From contig JAUMUG010000003.1 of assembly GCA_030530775.1 (NCBI GenBank), positions 1 through 64,000 of the forward strand: a stretch of DNA of 64,000 bases, read 5' to 3'. A program made the position numbers and the translations under genes. Below the pieces are notes generated by a model that saw nothing but the letters and a program-made list of their open reading frames with translations, made no database searches and was not told the DNA's origin. Below, one piece after another: positions 45,462-57,280 of this stretch (position 1 is its first letter; every line of letters starts with the position of its first letter). The stretch is from Lautropia sp. GTDB lineage: Bacteria > Pseudomonadota > Gammaproteobacteria > Burkholderiales > Burkholderiaceae_E.

Positions 45462-45926
45462 ATGCAGGCTGATGAACCGGGTTCGACAGCATCGGATGGA
45501 CATGGCGGAACTACGCAAGGAAATCGGAATCGTCGCTCTTCGGATCCCTTCGGGGGAGGGGAGCGGTTCGGATACGGGGGGCGGGCGCCGCATCGTCCGG
45601 GAGTTGCGGCCCGGGGCGATGCAGAGGCAGATGCCCGGCGCTTCATGCGGAAGCTGTTCGAGCGTGTCACACCCGGACGCAAGAGCAGCAACCTGGTCGA
45701 GAATCTCGTGCTGCTGTTCTCGAAAGTGGCGGTCCTGGTCAGTATGCTTGGTTTGCTCTACGGCGCCTGGATATCGGCCGAACGCTACGGTGCGCGACAG
45801 CGGGGTGCTTCGACGGAGCAAGGCCCGGGGAGCCAACGAGGCTCGGAGAATCGACAAGACGCCAGGTCGCAAAGCAACGATCGTTCGAGCATATCGTACG
45901 AAAGGATGAATCCGCCGAACAGATAG
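45462..45926 (+). CDS. Small single-pass membrane protein, unknown
   Basis: I do not recognise this 154-residue ORF. It has an excellent ribosome site (AAGGAGGAGG, seven bases before the ATG at 45462). Residues 1-60 are polar and Gly/Asp/Arg-rich; one predicted membrane helix lies at about 82-105 (NLVLLFSKVAVLVSMLGLLY); residues 110-154 are polar (Arg, Ser, Gln, Asn). An overlapping frame of 145 codons exists on the same strand but lacks a membrane segment or ribosome site. It stands between the gltA terminator and cstA. It could be a lineage-specific protein; coding status is not certain. Confidence 0.5.
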   Translation: MQADEPGSTASDGHGGTTQGNRNRRSSDPFGGGERFGYGGRAPHRPGVAARGDAEADARRFMRKLFERVTPGRKSSNLVENLVLLFSKVAVLVSMLGLLYGAWISAERYGARQRGASTEQGPGSQRGSENRQDARSQSNDRSSISYERMNPPNR

Positions 45927-46241
45927 GAATGAAGCTGCCGGAATGGATCTCTCCGGAGTGGCGGAGCGGAATGAATCCGACGAGGTGGATATCTCCGAAT
46001 TGATACACGGGGAAAAGAGAACGCTCGCATGCAATGCACAAGAGATTGATTTTTGTCAGAATATCGATGTGTCACCATGTACACGCCGCATGGATTTTCC
46101 TGCGGCCAAAGTGCCGATAAACCGCTGCATCAGAGGCTCCCCTGAACCGGTCCGCAAGGCGGGACGGCTTGCTCGGAGGAATCCAGAAGCCCATGTCGTT
46201 GAGCGCAGCAGTCCGTCGACCTGAACCAAGGAGCGCTTCGT
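45927..46241. other. cstA upstream region
   Basis: 315 bases with no convincing gene. It should contain the promoter and any activator site for cstA. An open frame of 93 codons at 45943 has no family resemblance. The first 70 bases are purine-rich and contain imperfect GGAATG/GGATATC-type repetition of no clear meaning. Confidence 0.4.
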
Positions 46242-47921
46242 ATGAGTGCAGTTGTGCTGTTGATAATCGGGCTGGGCAGTCTGGCAGCCGGTTATTTTCT
46301 CTATTCGCGATTCATCGCGCAGAAAATCCTCAAGCTGGATCCCGACTTCCAGACGCCGGCCCATCAGGTCAACGATGGCGTCGACTACGTGCCGACCAAC
46401 AAGTACGTGCTTTGGGGGCACCATTTCACGTCGGTCGCAGGGGCTTCGCCCATCGTCGGCCCGGCCATTGCCGTGATCTGGGGCTGGGCACCGGCTTTCG
46501 TCTGGGTCATTCTAGGCACCATCTTTCTGGCCGGTGTGCACGACATGGCTGCCATCTGGGCATCCAGCCGCAACCGGGGCCTGTCGATCGGTGGTATCGC
46601 CGGTCTGGTCGTCGGGCCGCGCACCCGCAGCCTGTTCATGGTGGTGATCTTCCTGCTGTTGCTGATGGTCAACGCCGTGTTCGGCGTGGTCATTGCCGGC
46701 ATGATGATCAAGACGCCTTCTTCGGTGTTGCCGGTCTGGGGAGCACTGGTGGTGGCCTTCTTCATCGGCCAGTGCATCTATCGCTTCAAACTGAATCTGC
46801 CGCTCGTGTCTCTGTTGGGCGTGATTGCACTTTATGTGCTGATCTATCTCGGGCCGATCTATCCGCTGGCCATTCCCGAGAACATGCTGGGCCTGCCGAC
46901 CAATGCCTGGTGGATCGTCATGCTGTTCGTCTATGCCGGTATCGCTTCGTTGCTGCCGGTCTGGATGCTGCTGCAGCCGCGTGACTACATCAACGGTCTG
47001 CAGCTCTTCGTGGGTTTGATCGTGTTGTACTCCGCCTTTTTCTTGGTCAACCCGACCGTGGTGGCACCGGCCATCAATCCGGACGTGCCGGCCGGTACAC
47101 CGCCGCTGATGCCGTTGCTGTTCGTGACGGTCGCCTGTGGCGCCATCTCCGGCTTCCATGGCTTGGTCTCCAGTGGCACGACGTCCAAACAGGTCGACAA
47201 GGAGCCCGATGCCCGCTTCGTCGGCTACTTTGGCGCCATCGGCGAGGGCCTGCTGGCCCTGGCTTCGATCCTGGCGGTGTCCGCCGGTTTTGCCACGCTG
47301 GCCGAGTGGCAGCAGGTGTATGCGGTATTCGGCAAAGCCAATATCGGCGCCTTCATCGATGGTGGTGCCGCCATCATACATGCCGGCGTCGGTCTCGACC
47401 CGACCCTGTCTGCCACCATGCTGACCGTGATGGCGGCGTTGTTTGCCGGCACCACCATGGATACCGGTGTCCGTCTGCAGCGCTACATCTTCCATGAATG
47501 GGGCGAGATCTATGGCATCGAGGCTTTCAAGAAGAGCTGGGTGTCGACGTTGATGGCGGTGGGCAGCTGCATGCTGCTGGCCTTTGGCGCCGGCGGTCTG
47601 GATGGAACCGGCGGTATGCTGATCTGGCCGCTGTTCGGTACCACCAACCAGTTGATGGCGGGTCTGACTCTGTTGGTCGTGACCGTGATGCTGCTGAAAG
47701 CAGGCCGCAAGGTCTGGTTCACGCTGCTGCCGATGGCCTTCGTGATGCTGATCAGCATCGTTGCGCTGCTGCTGCAGCTCAAGGAGTTCTACGACAAGGG
47801 TAACTGGCTGCTGATCGTCATGGACATCGTGATCCTGGTCTGTTCGATCCTGGCCACGCTCGAGTGCATCTCGGTGCTCAAGCGTGAGTGGCCGGGCAAG
47901 AAAGAGGCACAGTCCGCATGA
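46242..47921 (+). CDS. cstA: CstA-family carbon starvation / pyruvate-peptide transporter
   Basis: A 559-residue inner-membrane protein with about 14-16 helices. It opens LLIIGLGSLAAGYFLYSRFI and has the CstA marks DGVDYVPTNKYVLWGHHFTS, VAGASPIVGPAIAVIWGWAP, GVHDMAAIWASSRNRGLSIG, ISGFHGLVSSGTTSKQ, and TTMDTGVRLQRYIFHEW. Members import pyruvate or peptides and rise on carbon starvation in E. coli. It is shorter than the about 700-residue E. coli CstA, as are many family members outside enterics. Its stop overlaps the next ATG (ATGA). In E. coli the small partner YbdD/YjiX follows cstA; here a different small protein does. Confidence 0.92.
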   Translation: MSAVVLLIIGLGSLAAGYFLYSRFIAQKILKLDPDFQTPAHQVNDGVDYVPTNKYVLWGHHFTSVAGASPIVGPAIAVIWGWAPAFVWVILGTIFLAGVHDMAAIWASSRNRGLSIGGIAGLVVGPRTRSLFMVVIFLLLLMVNAVFGVVIAGMMIKTPSSVLPVWGALVVAFFIGQCIYRFKLNLPLVSLLGVIALYVLIYLGPIYPLAIPENMLGLPTNAWWIVMLFVYAGIASLLPVWMLLQPRDYINGLQLFVGLIVLYSAFFLVNPTVVAPAINPDVPAGTPPLMPLLFVTVACGAISGFHGLVSSGTTSKQVDKEPDARFVGYFGAIGEGLLALASILAVSAGFATLAEWQQVYAVFGKANIGAFIDGGAAIIHAGVGLDPTLSATMLTVMAALFAGTTMDTGVRLQRYIFHEWGEIYGIEAFKKSWVSTLMAVGSCMLLAFGAGGLDGTGGMLIWPLFGTTNQLMAGLTLLVVTVMLLKAGRKVWFTLLPMAFVMLISIVALLLQLKEFYDKGNWLLIVMDIVILVCSILATLECISVLKREWPGKKEAQSA

Positions 47922-48181
47922 AGTGGAAAGGCGGCATCCAGGCCTTTTCGACGGCACTGCGCGAGTTCTACCATGCGCCGTACCGTCGAACGTTGACACG
48001 CGCCTATCGGGACGAGAACGATCTGTTCATGCTGATGGTGTTTGCCGAGAGCCTGGGGGTGCCCAACCCCATGACCTGGTACACGCTGGAGTTGCAGCCA
48101 CTGTTGATGGAAGACTTCCACGAGTGGCACCGGCGCATGGGGATGGAGCGCTCGCCGCTCGAGCGCTTCGGCTGTTGCTGA
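47918..48181 (+). CDS. Small Cys-Cys-ending protein (cory-CC-star-like)
   Basis: An 87-residue protein starting at the ATG that overlaps the cstA stop. It reads MKWKGGIQAFSTALREFYHA, then DENDLFMLMVFAESLGVPNP, MTWYTLELQPLLMEDFHEWH and RRMGMERSPLERFGCC, so the last two residues are Cys-Cys. From memory it matches a family named cory-CC-star in public annotation, defined by that ending and often found beside a Get3/ArsA-like ATPase and CstA. Function is unknown. No signal peptide or clear membrane helix is seen. The terminal Cys pair could bind metal, form a disulfide or be modified; this is inference. Translation is probably coupled to cstA. Confidence 0.75.
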   Translation: MKWKGGIQAFSTALREFYHAPYRRTLTRAYRDENDLFMLMVFAESLGVPNPMTWYTLELQPLLMEDFHEWHRRMGMERSPLERFGCC

Positions 48182-48320
48182 TGGTGTCTTCGGCAGCGCT
48201 TCGTCCCGTGGCTCTGATCGTGGGTCCGAGGCCCGATATCGTTGGCGGTAGCCGCAGTCTCGGCATATCGGCGGTACAGCCTCGGGAATAATCGGTCTTC
48301 GCCCCTCACGGTTTCGGTCG

Positions 48321-49361
48321 ATGGATACCTTGCTCGCTGACTTGAAACAGAAGCCGCTGATTTTTGTCGGTGGCAAGGGTGGGGTGGGTAAAACCACCCA
48401 CGCTGCCAGTCTGGCCTGCCGGCTGGCGGCGCAGCGGCACCGCACGTTGCTGATCTCGACCGATCCGGCGCACAGCCTGGGCGATGTGCTCGACACGCCG
48501 CTGTCGGACGTGGCCCGCCTGCTGAATCCTTTTCTGTCTGTGCTCGAGCTCGACCCCGGCAACATGGTCGAGCAGCATTTCACCCAGGTCGAACAGATCA
48601 TTGCAGGTTATGCCCGACCCGAGATGATGAGCAAACTGCGCACTTTCCTGCAGGCGGCACGATCTTCGCCGGGAGCCGAGGAGGCTGCCATGCTGGAGGC
48701 CATCTGCCAGCACATCGTCAGCCATCGGGCACGGGGTTTCGAGCATCTGGTCTTCGACACCGCACCCACCGGTCACACCCTGCGTCTGTTGGAACTGCCG
48801 CAGATGATGCGCACCTGGACCGATACTCTGTTGAAGCAACAGCAAAAGCAGCAGGAACTGCGCGATGCGGCACTGCCGTTGTGGGAAAAAGCGCAGTCGG
48901 AAAGAACCGTGATGAACGAGGAGCGGAATCAGCGTTGGCAGAAAGCGGCCGATGTGCTGCGTGCACGGCAGCAGCTGTTTACGCAGGCTGCCGGGCTGCT
49001 GGCCGATGCGGTGCATACCTCGATCGTGCTGGTGATGACGCCCGAAATGCTGCCCTTGGCCGAAACCCGGCGAACGGTCGAGCAACTGAAGCATTTCCAT
49101 CTGCCGTGCCGGCATCTGATCATCAACCGGGTCATCCCCGTACCGGCCGACGACGATCCTTTCTGGCACCGCCGCCACGATCGGCAGCAGCTGATCCTGA
49201 GTCGGATACGCAGTGACCTGGCCGGACTGCAGCACCACCTCTACACGCTTCAGCCCGACGACATCCGCGGTATCGATGCACTGATCCGGTTCGGTGAAAG
49301 CGGCCGAATCCCATGGAGTCCCCCCGTGGCTCCGACAGCCGGGGAACACGGGCGGCCGTAG
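48321..49361 (+). CDS. Get3/TRC40/ArsA-like P-loop ATPase
   Basis: A 346-residue single-domain ATPase of the ArsA/Get3 branch of the SIMIBI class. The deviant Walker A is FVGGKGGVGKTTHAASLACR, switch I LISTDPAHSLGDVLDTPLSD, and switch II VFDTAPTGHTLRLLELPQMM. ArsA pumps have two such domains, so this is more like Get3, which delivers tail-anchored membrane proteins in eukaryotes. The Get3 zinc CxxC is absent, as is the arsenite Cys triad. The middle (residues about 170-215) is helical and Gln/Glu/Arg-rich, a possible client-binding groove. It lies between the CC-ending protein and cbpA on the same strand; no ars genes are near, so arsenic resistance is unlikely. Confidence 0.88.
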   Translation: MDTLLADLKQKPLIFVGGKGGVGKTTHAASLACRLAAQRHRTLLISTDPAHSLGDVLDTPLSDVARLLNPFLSVLELDPGNMVEQHFTQVEQIIAGYARPEMMSKLRTFLQAARSSPGAEEAAMLEAICQHIVSHRARGFEHLVFDTAPTGHTLRLLELPQMMRTWTDTLLKQQQKQQELRDAALPLWEKAQSERTVMNEERNQRWQKAADVLRARQQLFTQAAGLLADAVHTSIVLVMTPEMLPLAETRRTVEQLKHFHLPCRHLIINRVIPVPADDDPFWHRRHDRQQLILSRIRSDLAGLQHHLYTLQPDDIRGIDALIRFGESGRIPWSPPVAPTAGEHGRP

Positions 49362-49454
49362 GCGGATCACGGCTGTCAACCGCCGGCACCGGCGTTGTGG
49401 TTCACAATAGCAAACGAAACGACGCAAGAATCCGAACGGATACAGGGAGTGCGT

Positions 49455-50432
49455 GTGGATTACAAGGATTATTACGAGATACTCGGCGTGGCCAGGGACG
49501 CCAGCGCCGACGAGATCAAGAAGGCGTATCGACGCCTGGCCCGTAAATATCATCCCGATGTCAGCACCGAGACCGATGCCGCCCAGCGGATGGCGGAAAT
49601 CAACGAAGCCAACGCCGTGCTGTCTGATCCCGAAAAACGGGCCGAGTACGATGCGCTGGGGGATGCGGCCCAATTCGCACGGCATGGCGGTTTTCGGCAG
49701 TACCCAGGTGATGGCAGCCGGAGTTGGCAGGGGCCGCAGGGCGGGGCGTCCGCACAGGATTTCGGCGCTCACTTCGGCCATGGCAGCGAAGACTTCAGCA
49801 GCTTCTTCGAAGATCTGTTCGGCAGGGGTCCACAGTTCCGGCGCGGTGGCCCACCGCCCGATATCCGTGGTCAGGATCAGCGAGCCACCATTGAGATGAC
49901 CGTGCCGGAAAGCTACTCCGGCACCAGCCGGGTGTTGCATCTGCGCACCGTCGGGCTGGACGCTGAAGGCCGCGCGGTGGAAAGCACGCGTGAACTGGAA
50001 GTCAACATTCCCAAGGGGGTGCGCGAAGGACAGCTGGTGCGACTGGCCGGCAAGGGGCAACCGGGCGTCGGCCATGGCAAGCCTGGTGACCTGATGCTGG
50101 AAGTACGCTTCAAGGAGGACAGACGCTGGCGGACCGAAGGCAAGGACGTCTATCAGCAACTGGTGCTGGCACCGTGGGAGGCCGCACTGGGAGGTTCGCT
50201 GCAAGTCAGCACTTTGGGCGGCACCTTCGATCTCAACATTCCTGCGGCCAGTCAACACGGTCGCAAGCTGCGCATCAAAGGCAAGGGCCTGCCTGCCCGC
50301 GTGCCGGGCGACCTCTATCTGGTCGTGGAACTGAGCGCCCCGGCACCCAGAAACGAAGTGCAGCGCGAAGCCTATCAGGTACTTGCCCGGGCCTTTGCCA
50401 ACCATGATCCACGCCAGGGAGATGCCGCATGA
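49455..50432 (+). CDS. cbpA: DnaJ-family co-chaperone CbpA
   Basis: A 325-residue J-protein stimulating DnaK. The J domain reads YKDYYEILGVARDASADEIK and KAYRRLARKYHPDVSTET with the HPD triad, then a Gly/Phe/Ser-rich linker (about 75-125, FSSFFEDLFGRGPQFRRGG) and two beta-rich substrate-binding domains (LEVNIPKGVREGQLVRLAGKG-type and LRIKGKGLPARVPGDLYLVV). There is no zinc domain, so it is CbpA rather than DnaJ. The start is the GTG at 49455 with GGGAG upstream; an earlier start would add 20 residues. cbpM follows with an ATGA overlap. Confidence 0.93.
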   Translation: MDYKDYYEILGVARDASADEIKKAYRRLARKYHPDVSTETDAAQRMAEINEANAVLSDPEKRAEYDALGDAAQFARHGGFRQYPGDGSRSWQGPQGGASAQDFGAHFGHGSEDFSSFFEDLFGRGPQFRRGGPPPDIRGQDQRATIEMTVPESYSGTSRVLHLRTVGLDAEGRAVESTRELEVNIPKGVREGQLVRLAGKGQPGVGHGKPGDLMLEVRFKEDRRWRTEGKDVYQQLVLAPWEAALGGSLQVSTLGGTFDLNIPAASQHGRKLRIKGKGLPARVPGDLYLVVELSAPAPRNEVQREAYQVLARAFANHDPRQGDAA

Positions 50433-50764
50433 GCGCGTTCAACAATACCCAGCCACTGACCGTCGAAGTGCTGGAAGAACAGAGTCTGACCGTCTCCCAG
50501 TTCGCCAAGGCCTGCAATGTCAGCGAAACCTGGCTCGTGCAGCGGGTTCGCAGTGGGGTGATCTATCTGAATCACGACGCCCGCGACGCGGAGCCGGCTC
50601 CCGACGTGCACAAGTGGCGCTTCACCGGCCAGAGTCTGTTGCGTACCCGCCGCATCGCCGATCTCGAACGCATCTTCGATGCCGATCCTCAGCTGGCGGC
50701 GATGACCGCGGATCTGATCGACGAGGTTCGGGCGCTGCGGAAAATACTGAACCGAGGAGATTGA
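50429..50764 (+). CDS. cbpM: Chaperone modulator CbpM
   Basis: A 111-residue MerR-like helix-turn-helix protein (LTVSQFAKACNVSETWLVQR, VRSGVIYL) with a C-terminal helix (RRIADLERIFDADPQLAAMT). CbpM binds the J domain of CbpA and inhibits it. Its ATG overlaps the cbpA stop, so the two are made together. It closes the cstA block; an intergenic region of about 450 bases follows. Confidence 0.9.
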   Translation: MSAFNNTQPLTVEVLEEQSLTVSQFAKACNVSETWLVQRVRSGVIYLNHDARDAEPAPDVHKWRFTGQSLLRTRRIADLERIFDADPQLAAMTADLIDEVRALRKILNRGD

Positions 50765-51217
50765 CGCCCTCACGGCCGCTTGGCCGCCCGGGGGCTCCGT
50801 GATTCGAATTGCCCGTAACGCGCTCTACGGACGGGTGGGCCTACGTCGTCCGGGCGTGGCCAAGTCCGCGCTCAATGTATTCCGGGCCCCCGGACCGGGT
50901 CCGTGTGGGACATGCCGACGGTGCCCGGATGACAAAAATTGTTGATTTCACGACAATTCACGTGCTTTGGCGGCCCGGGTCCACCATTCGGCTGCTGTTG
51001 CCATTTGTTCATGCTCGTTATCCAGCAGTTGCATGAATCAAAGACATTTTTGCACGTTATGCGGTGCTATTATGGGGCTTCAGAAATCAAGTCTCGCTCG
51101 GCGGGGCGTTTTCCTCCGCCGGTTGCTGCATGCAGACCGTGTAAACCGCGGCCCGCATGTGCCCCAGGCGAAGCCTGGCACAGCTTCGACGAGAAACTCG
51201 TTTGATAGGTGAAGCAC
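50765..51217. other. sucA upstream region
   Basis: About 450 bases without a gene. TGCTATTAT at 51065-51073 is a good extended -10 candidate for the sucA operon; a TTGCAC lies only 12 bases before it and is too close to be its -35. The stretch 50930-51060 is AT-richer than average. A GC-rich inverted repeat after cbpM (CACGG...CCGTG, 50772-50802) lacks a T run. Confidence 0.45.
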
Positions 51218-54079
<2,862 letters not shown>

Positions 54080-54182
54080 GACAGCCCCTGACCGGAAACC
54101 GGACCGAGGGTCCGGCCTTCGCGTCCAGCCGTACCAAGATCGCATACAGACAATTCATTCAAGATTCCCGGAGTTTCTCCCA

Positions 54183-55439
54183 ATGGCCCTGATCGAAGTC
54201 AAAGTGCCGCAGCTGTCCGAGTCGGTTGCCGAAGCGACCCTGCTGGCATGGCACAAGAAAATTGGTGATTCCGTCCAGCGCGACGAAAACCTGGTCGACA
54301 TCGAAACCGACAAGGTGGTGCTCGAGTTGCCCGCACCGTCGGCTGGCGTGCTGACCGAAATCCGCAAAAGCGATGGCGCCACCGTGGTGGCCGACGAACT
54401 GATCGCCGTCATCGATTCCGAAGCCACCGCGGGTGTGCCGGTGGCCGCACCCGCTCAAGCGAGCGCACCCACGGCCAGTGAGCCCCAGATGGCACCGGGC
54501 AGCGGCTCGGCTTCGATGCCGACCGCCATGCCATCGGCAGCCAAACTGCTGGCTGAAAAAGGCATCGATGCCGCCCAGGTCCCAGGCACGGGCCGGGACG
54601 GCCGCATCACCAAGGGGGACGCATTGGCAGCCATGCCCAAGCCTGCCCAGCCAGTGGCGCCACTGCCAGGGGTGGGGCAGACGGCCGCTGCGCTGCCGGT
54701 GGCCAGAACCCCGGTCGATCTGAACCGCGTGCTCGAAGGCCGTCCCGAGCAGCGCGTGCCGATGTCGCGTCTACGTCAGCGGGTTGCCGAGCGTCTGCTG
54801 CAGTCACAGGCCACCAACGCCATTCTGACGACCTTCAACGAAGTCAACATGCAGCCAGTGATGTCGCTGCGCAAGAAGTACCAGGAGCGCTTCGAGAAAG
54901 AACACGGCGTCAAGCTCGGCTTCATGAGCTTCTTCGTCAAGGCTGCCGTGCATGCGCTCAAGAAATACCCGGTCGTCAATGCCTCGATCGATGGCAACGA
55001 TATCGTCTACCACGGTTACTTCGACATCGGTGTGGCCGTCGGTTCGCCACGTGGTCTGGTCGTGCCGGTCATTCGCAACGCCGATCAGCTCACTTTCCAT
55101 CAGATCGAAACCACCATCGCCGATTTCGGTAAGCGTGCTCAGGCCGGCAAGCTGTCGATCGAAGAACTGAGCGGTGGGACGTTCTCGATCTCCAATGGCG
55201 GTGTATTCGGTTCGATGCTGTCCACTCCGATCATCAATCCGCCGCAGTCGGCCATTCTGGGGGTGCATGCCACCAAAGAACGTCCCGTGGTCGAAAACGG
55301 TCAGGTCGTGATCCGTCCGATCAATTATCTGGCGATGTCCTATGACCATCGGATCATCGACGGCCGTGAAGCCGTACTGTTTCTGGTCGCCATCAAGGAT
55401 GCGCTGGAAGATCCGGCCCGTCTGCTGCTGGATCTGTAA
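54183..55439 (+). CDS. sucB: Dihydrolipoamide succinyltransferase (E2 of 2-oxoglutarate dehydrogenase)
   Basis: A 418-residue core subunit. The N-terminal lipoyl domain has the lipoylated Lys in [17 protein letters not shown]; an Ala/Pro linker follows; the E1/E3-binding domain is [29 protein letters not shown]; the catalytic domain has [20 protein letters not shown] and the active-site [20 protein letters not shown]. The ending DPARLLLDL is typical. It lies about 100 bases after sucA, within which a small hairpin (CCGGACC-gag-GGTCCGG) occurs. Confidence 0.97.
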   Translation: MALIEVKVPQLSESVAEATLLAWHKKIGDSVQRDENLVDIETDKVVLELPAPSAGVLTEIRKSDGATVVADELIAVIDSEATAGVPVAAPAQASAPTASEPQMAPGSGSASMPTAMPSAAKLLAEKGIDAAQVPGTGRDGRITKGDALAAMPKPAQPVAPLPGVGQTAAALPVARTPVDLNRVLEGRPEQRVPMSRLRQRVAERLLQSQATNAILTTFNEVNMQPVMSLRKKYQERFEKEHGVKLGFMSFFVKAAVHALKKYPVVNASIDGNDIVYHGYFDIGVAVGSPRGLVVPVIRNADQLTFHQIETTIADFGKRAQAGKLSIEELSGGTFSISNGGVFGSMLSTPIINPPQSAILGVHATKERPVVENGQVVIRPINYLAMSYDHRIIDGREAVLFLVAIKDALEDPARLLLDL

Positions 55440-55456
55440 GAGGGAGTGCCAAGAGA

Positions 55457-56890
55457 ATGTCTCAAGAATTCGATGTCATCGTGATCGGTGCCGGCCCGGG
55501 GGGCTACATCGCGTCCATCCGGGCGGCACAGCTCGGATTTCGGGTGGCCTGCATCGAGAAGTGGACCACGCCGCAAGGCAAGGGTGCCTTGGGAGGCACC
55601 TGCTTGAACGTGGGTTGCATTCCGTCCAAGGCGTTGTTGGCTTCCAGTGAGGCTTATGAGCACACCCAGCACGAACTGGCCGATCACGGCATCACCGTCT
55701 CGGATGTGAAGCTCGACCTGGGCAGGATGCTCAAGCGCAAGGACTCGATCGTGGCCAAGATGACCCAGGGTATCGAGATGTTGTTCCGCAAGAACAAGAT
55801 CACCTGGCTGCAGGGTCATGGCCGCTTCATCGGGCGTGAAGGCGATGCCTCGCGACTGGAGCTGATCAAATCCGATGGCTCGACCGAGAATCTGGTGGCA
55901 CGCCACGTCATCATTGCCACCGGGTCCAAGGCGCGGCATCTGCCTGGTGTGCCTGTCGACAATGTCCGGGTGGCCGACAACGAAGGCGCACTGGCTTTCG
56001 ACAGCGTGCCCAAGAAGCTGACGGTGATCGGTGCCGGTGTCATCGGCCTCGAGCTGGGCTCGGTCTGGCGTCGACTGGGTGCCGATGTCACGGTACTGGA
56101 AATGATGCCTTCCTTCCTGGGGAGCTGCGATGCCGCCGTTTCGAAAGAGGCGCAAAAGATCTTCACCAAGCAGGGCCTCAAGTTCCAGCTGGGCGTCAAG
56201 ATCGGCAAGGTCGGCACGACCGACAGTTCGGTCACGGTCGACTACACGACGGTCGATGGCAAAGAGGAAAGCCTGACATCCGATCGTTTGATCGTTTCGA
56301 TCGGTCGCGTGCCCAATACTGACAACCTCGGTCTGGAAGCGGTCGGCCTCGCCGTGGACGAGCGTGGTTTCGTGCCGGTCGATGATCGCTGTGCCACCTC
56401 GGTGCCCAACATCTGGGCCATCGGTGACGTGGTTCGGGGTCCGATGCTTGCACACAAGAGCGAGGAAGAGGGCGTGGTCGTGGCCGAGCGGATTGCCGGC
56501 CAGAAACCACATCTGGACTACAACTGCATTCCCTACGTGATCTATACCGCCCCTGAAATCGCCTGGGTCGGCAAGAACGAGGCGCAGCTGAAGGCGGAAG
56601 GGCGGGCCTATAAGGCGGGTCAGTTCCCGTTCCTGGCCAATGGTCGGGCGCTGGGCATGATGGCGGCCGATGGTTTCGTCAAGGTGCTGGCCGATGCTCA
56701 GACCGACGAAATCCTCGGGGTGCACATCATCGGAGCCAATGCCTCCGATCTGATCGCCGAAGCGGTGGTGGCGATGGAGTTCAAGGCAGCCTCCGAGGAT
56801 ATCGCCCGGATCTGCCACCCACACCCGTCGTTGTCCGAGGCACTGCGTGAGGCGGCGCTGGCAGTCGAGAAACGCGCCCTCAACATGTGA
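55457..56890 (+). CDS. lpdA: Dihydrolipoyl dehydrogenase (E3)
   Basis: A 477-residue flavoprotein reoxidising dihydrolipoamide with NAD. FAD motif DVIVIGAGPGGYIASIRAAQ, redox-active disulfide GGTCLNVGCIPSKALL, NAD motif LTVIGAGVIGLELGSVWRRL, the second FAD motif IWAIGDVVRGPMLAHK-type, and the catalytic His/Glu in ICHPHPSLSEALREAAL are present. It is 17 bases after sucB, so it probably serves this complex. Confidence 0.97.
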   Translation: MSQEFDVIVIGAGPGGYIASIRAAQLGFRVACIEKWTTPQGKGALGGTCLNVGCIPSKALLASSEAYEHTQHELADHGITVSDVKLDLGRMLKRKDSIVAKMTQGIEMLFRKNKITWLQGHGRFIGREGDASRLELIKSDGSTENLVARHVIIATGSKARHLPGVPVDNVRVADNEGALAFDSVPKKLTVIGAGVIGLELGSVWRRLGADVTVLEMMPSFLGSCDAAVSKEAQKIFTKQGLKFQLGVKIGKVGTTDSSVTVDYTTVDGKEESLTSDRLIVSIGRVPNTDNLGLEAVGLAVDERGFVPVDDRCATSVPNIWAIGDVVRGPMLAHKSEEEGVVVAERIAGQKPHLDYNCIPYVIYTAPEIAWVGKNEAQLKAEGRAYKAGQFPFLANGRALGMMAADGFVKVLADAQTDEILGVHIIGANASDLIAEAVVAMEFKAASEDIARICHPHPSLSEALREAALAVEKRALNM

Positions 56891-57280
56891 TGCCGCGGCA
56901 TGGATCCGATTCCCGGGCGCTGCTGTGTCCGGGCAGCGGACACAGGCCGCAGATGACGGAGTCGGTTTTCGCTGTCGCGACGGCGAGCGATGGCAACGGC
57001 TCCCGTTTTCCGTGCCCCGCAGCAGCTTGGCGGGGCTCGTCGCTTTCAATGGATTCAACCGGCTGTCCGGCTGCTCGTTCATGAAACTGCGTCTCGTTCC
57101 CCGACGGATACTGGCCGACGATCACGACCTCGGCCACCGGGGCATCCTTCGCTTACCCAAGCTTTCTGGAGCCCGGGCGATAGACGACCCGACGGTGGAC
57201 AGCACCGCTGCCGGGCGCGGTTCGTGCCCGATCGGCGATACCACGCCGCTGCCGGGCAGAATGGTTGCGGAGGTGTTCTG
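56891..57280. other. lpdA-zapE intergenic region
   Basis: 390 bases with no recognised gene. GCCCCGC/GCGGGGC (about 57016-57038) forms a hairpin, but its tail TCGTCGCTTTC is poorly T-rich, so it is at best a weak terminator. The zapE frame is open upstream without family similarity. Confidence 0.4.

Noticed and set aside
45927..46000. Imperfect GGAATG/GGATATC-rich repetition
   Set aside because: Units vary in length and sequence and are too weak to call a repeat array.
45943..46224. 93-codon ORF upstream of cstA
   Set aside because: No ribosome site, no family resemblance and mixed codon use.
48321..49361. Arsenical pump ATPase ArsA
   Set aside because: One ATPase domain only, no metalloid cysteine triad, and no arsB, arsC, arsD or arsR nearby.
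48306..50405. 699-codon minus-strand frame across the ATPase and cbpA
   Set aside because: Runs through two genes of opposite strand with clear domains, and shows no recognisable motif.
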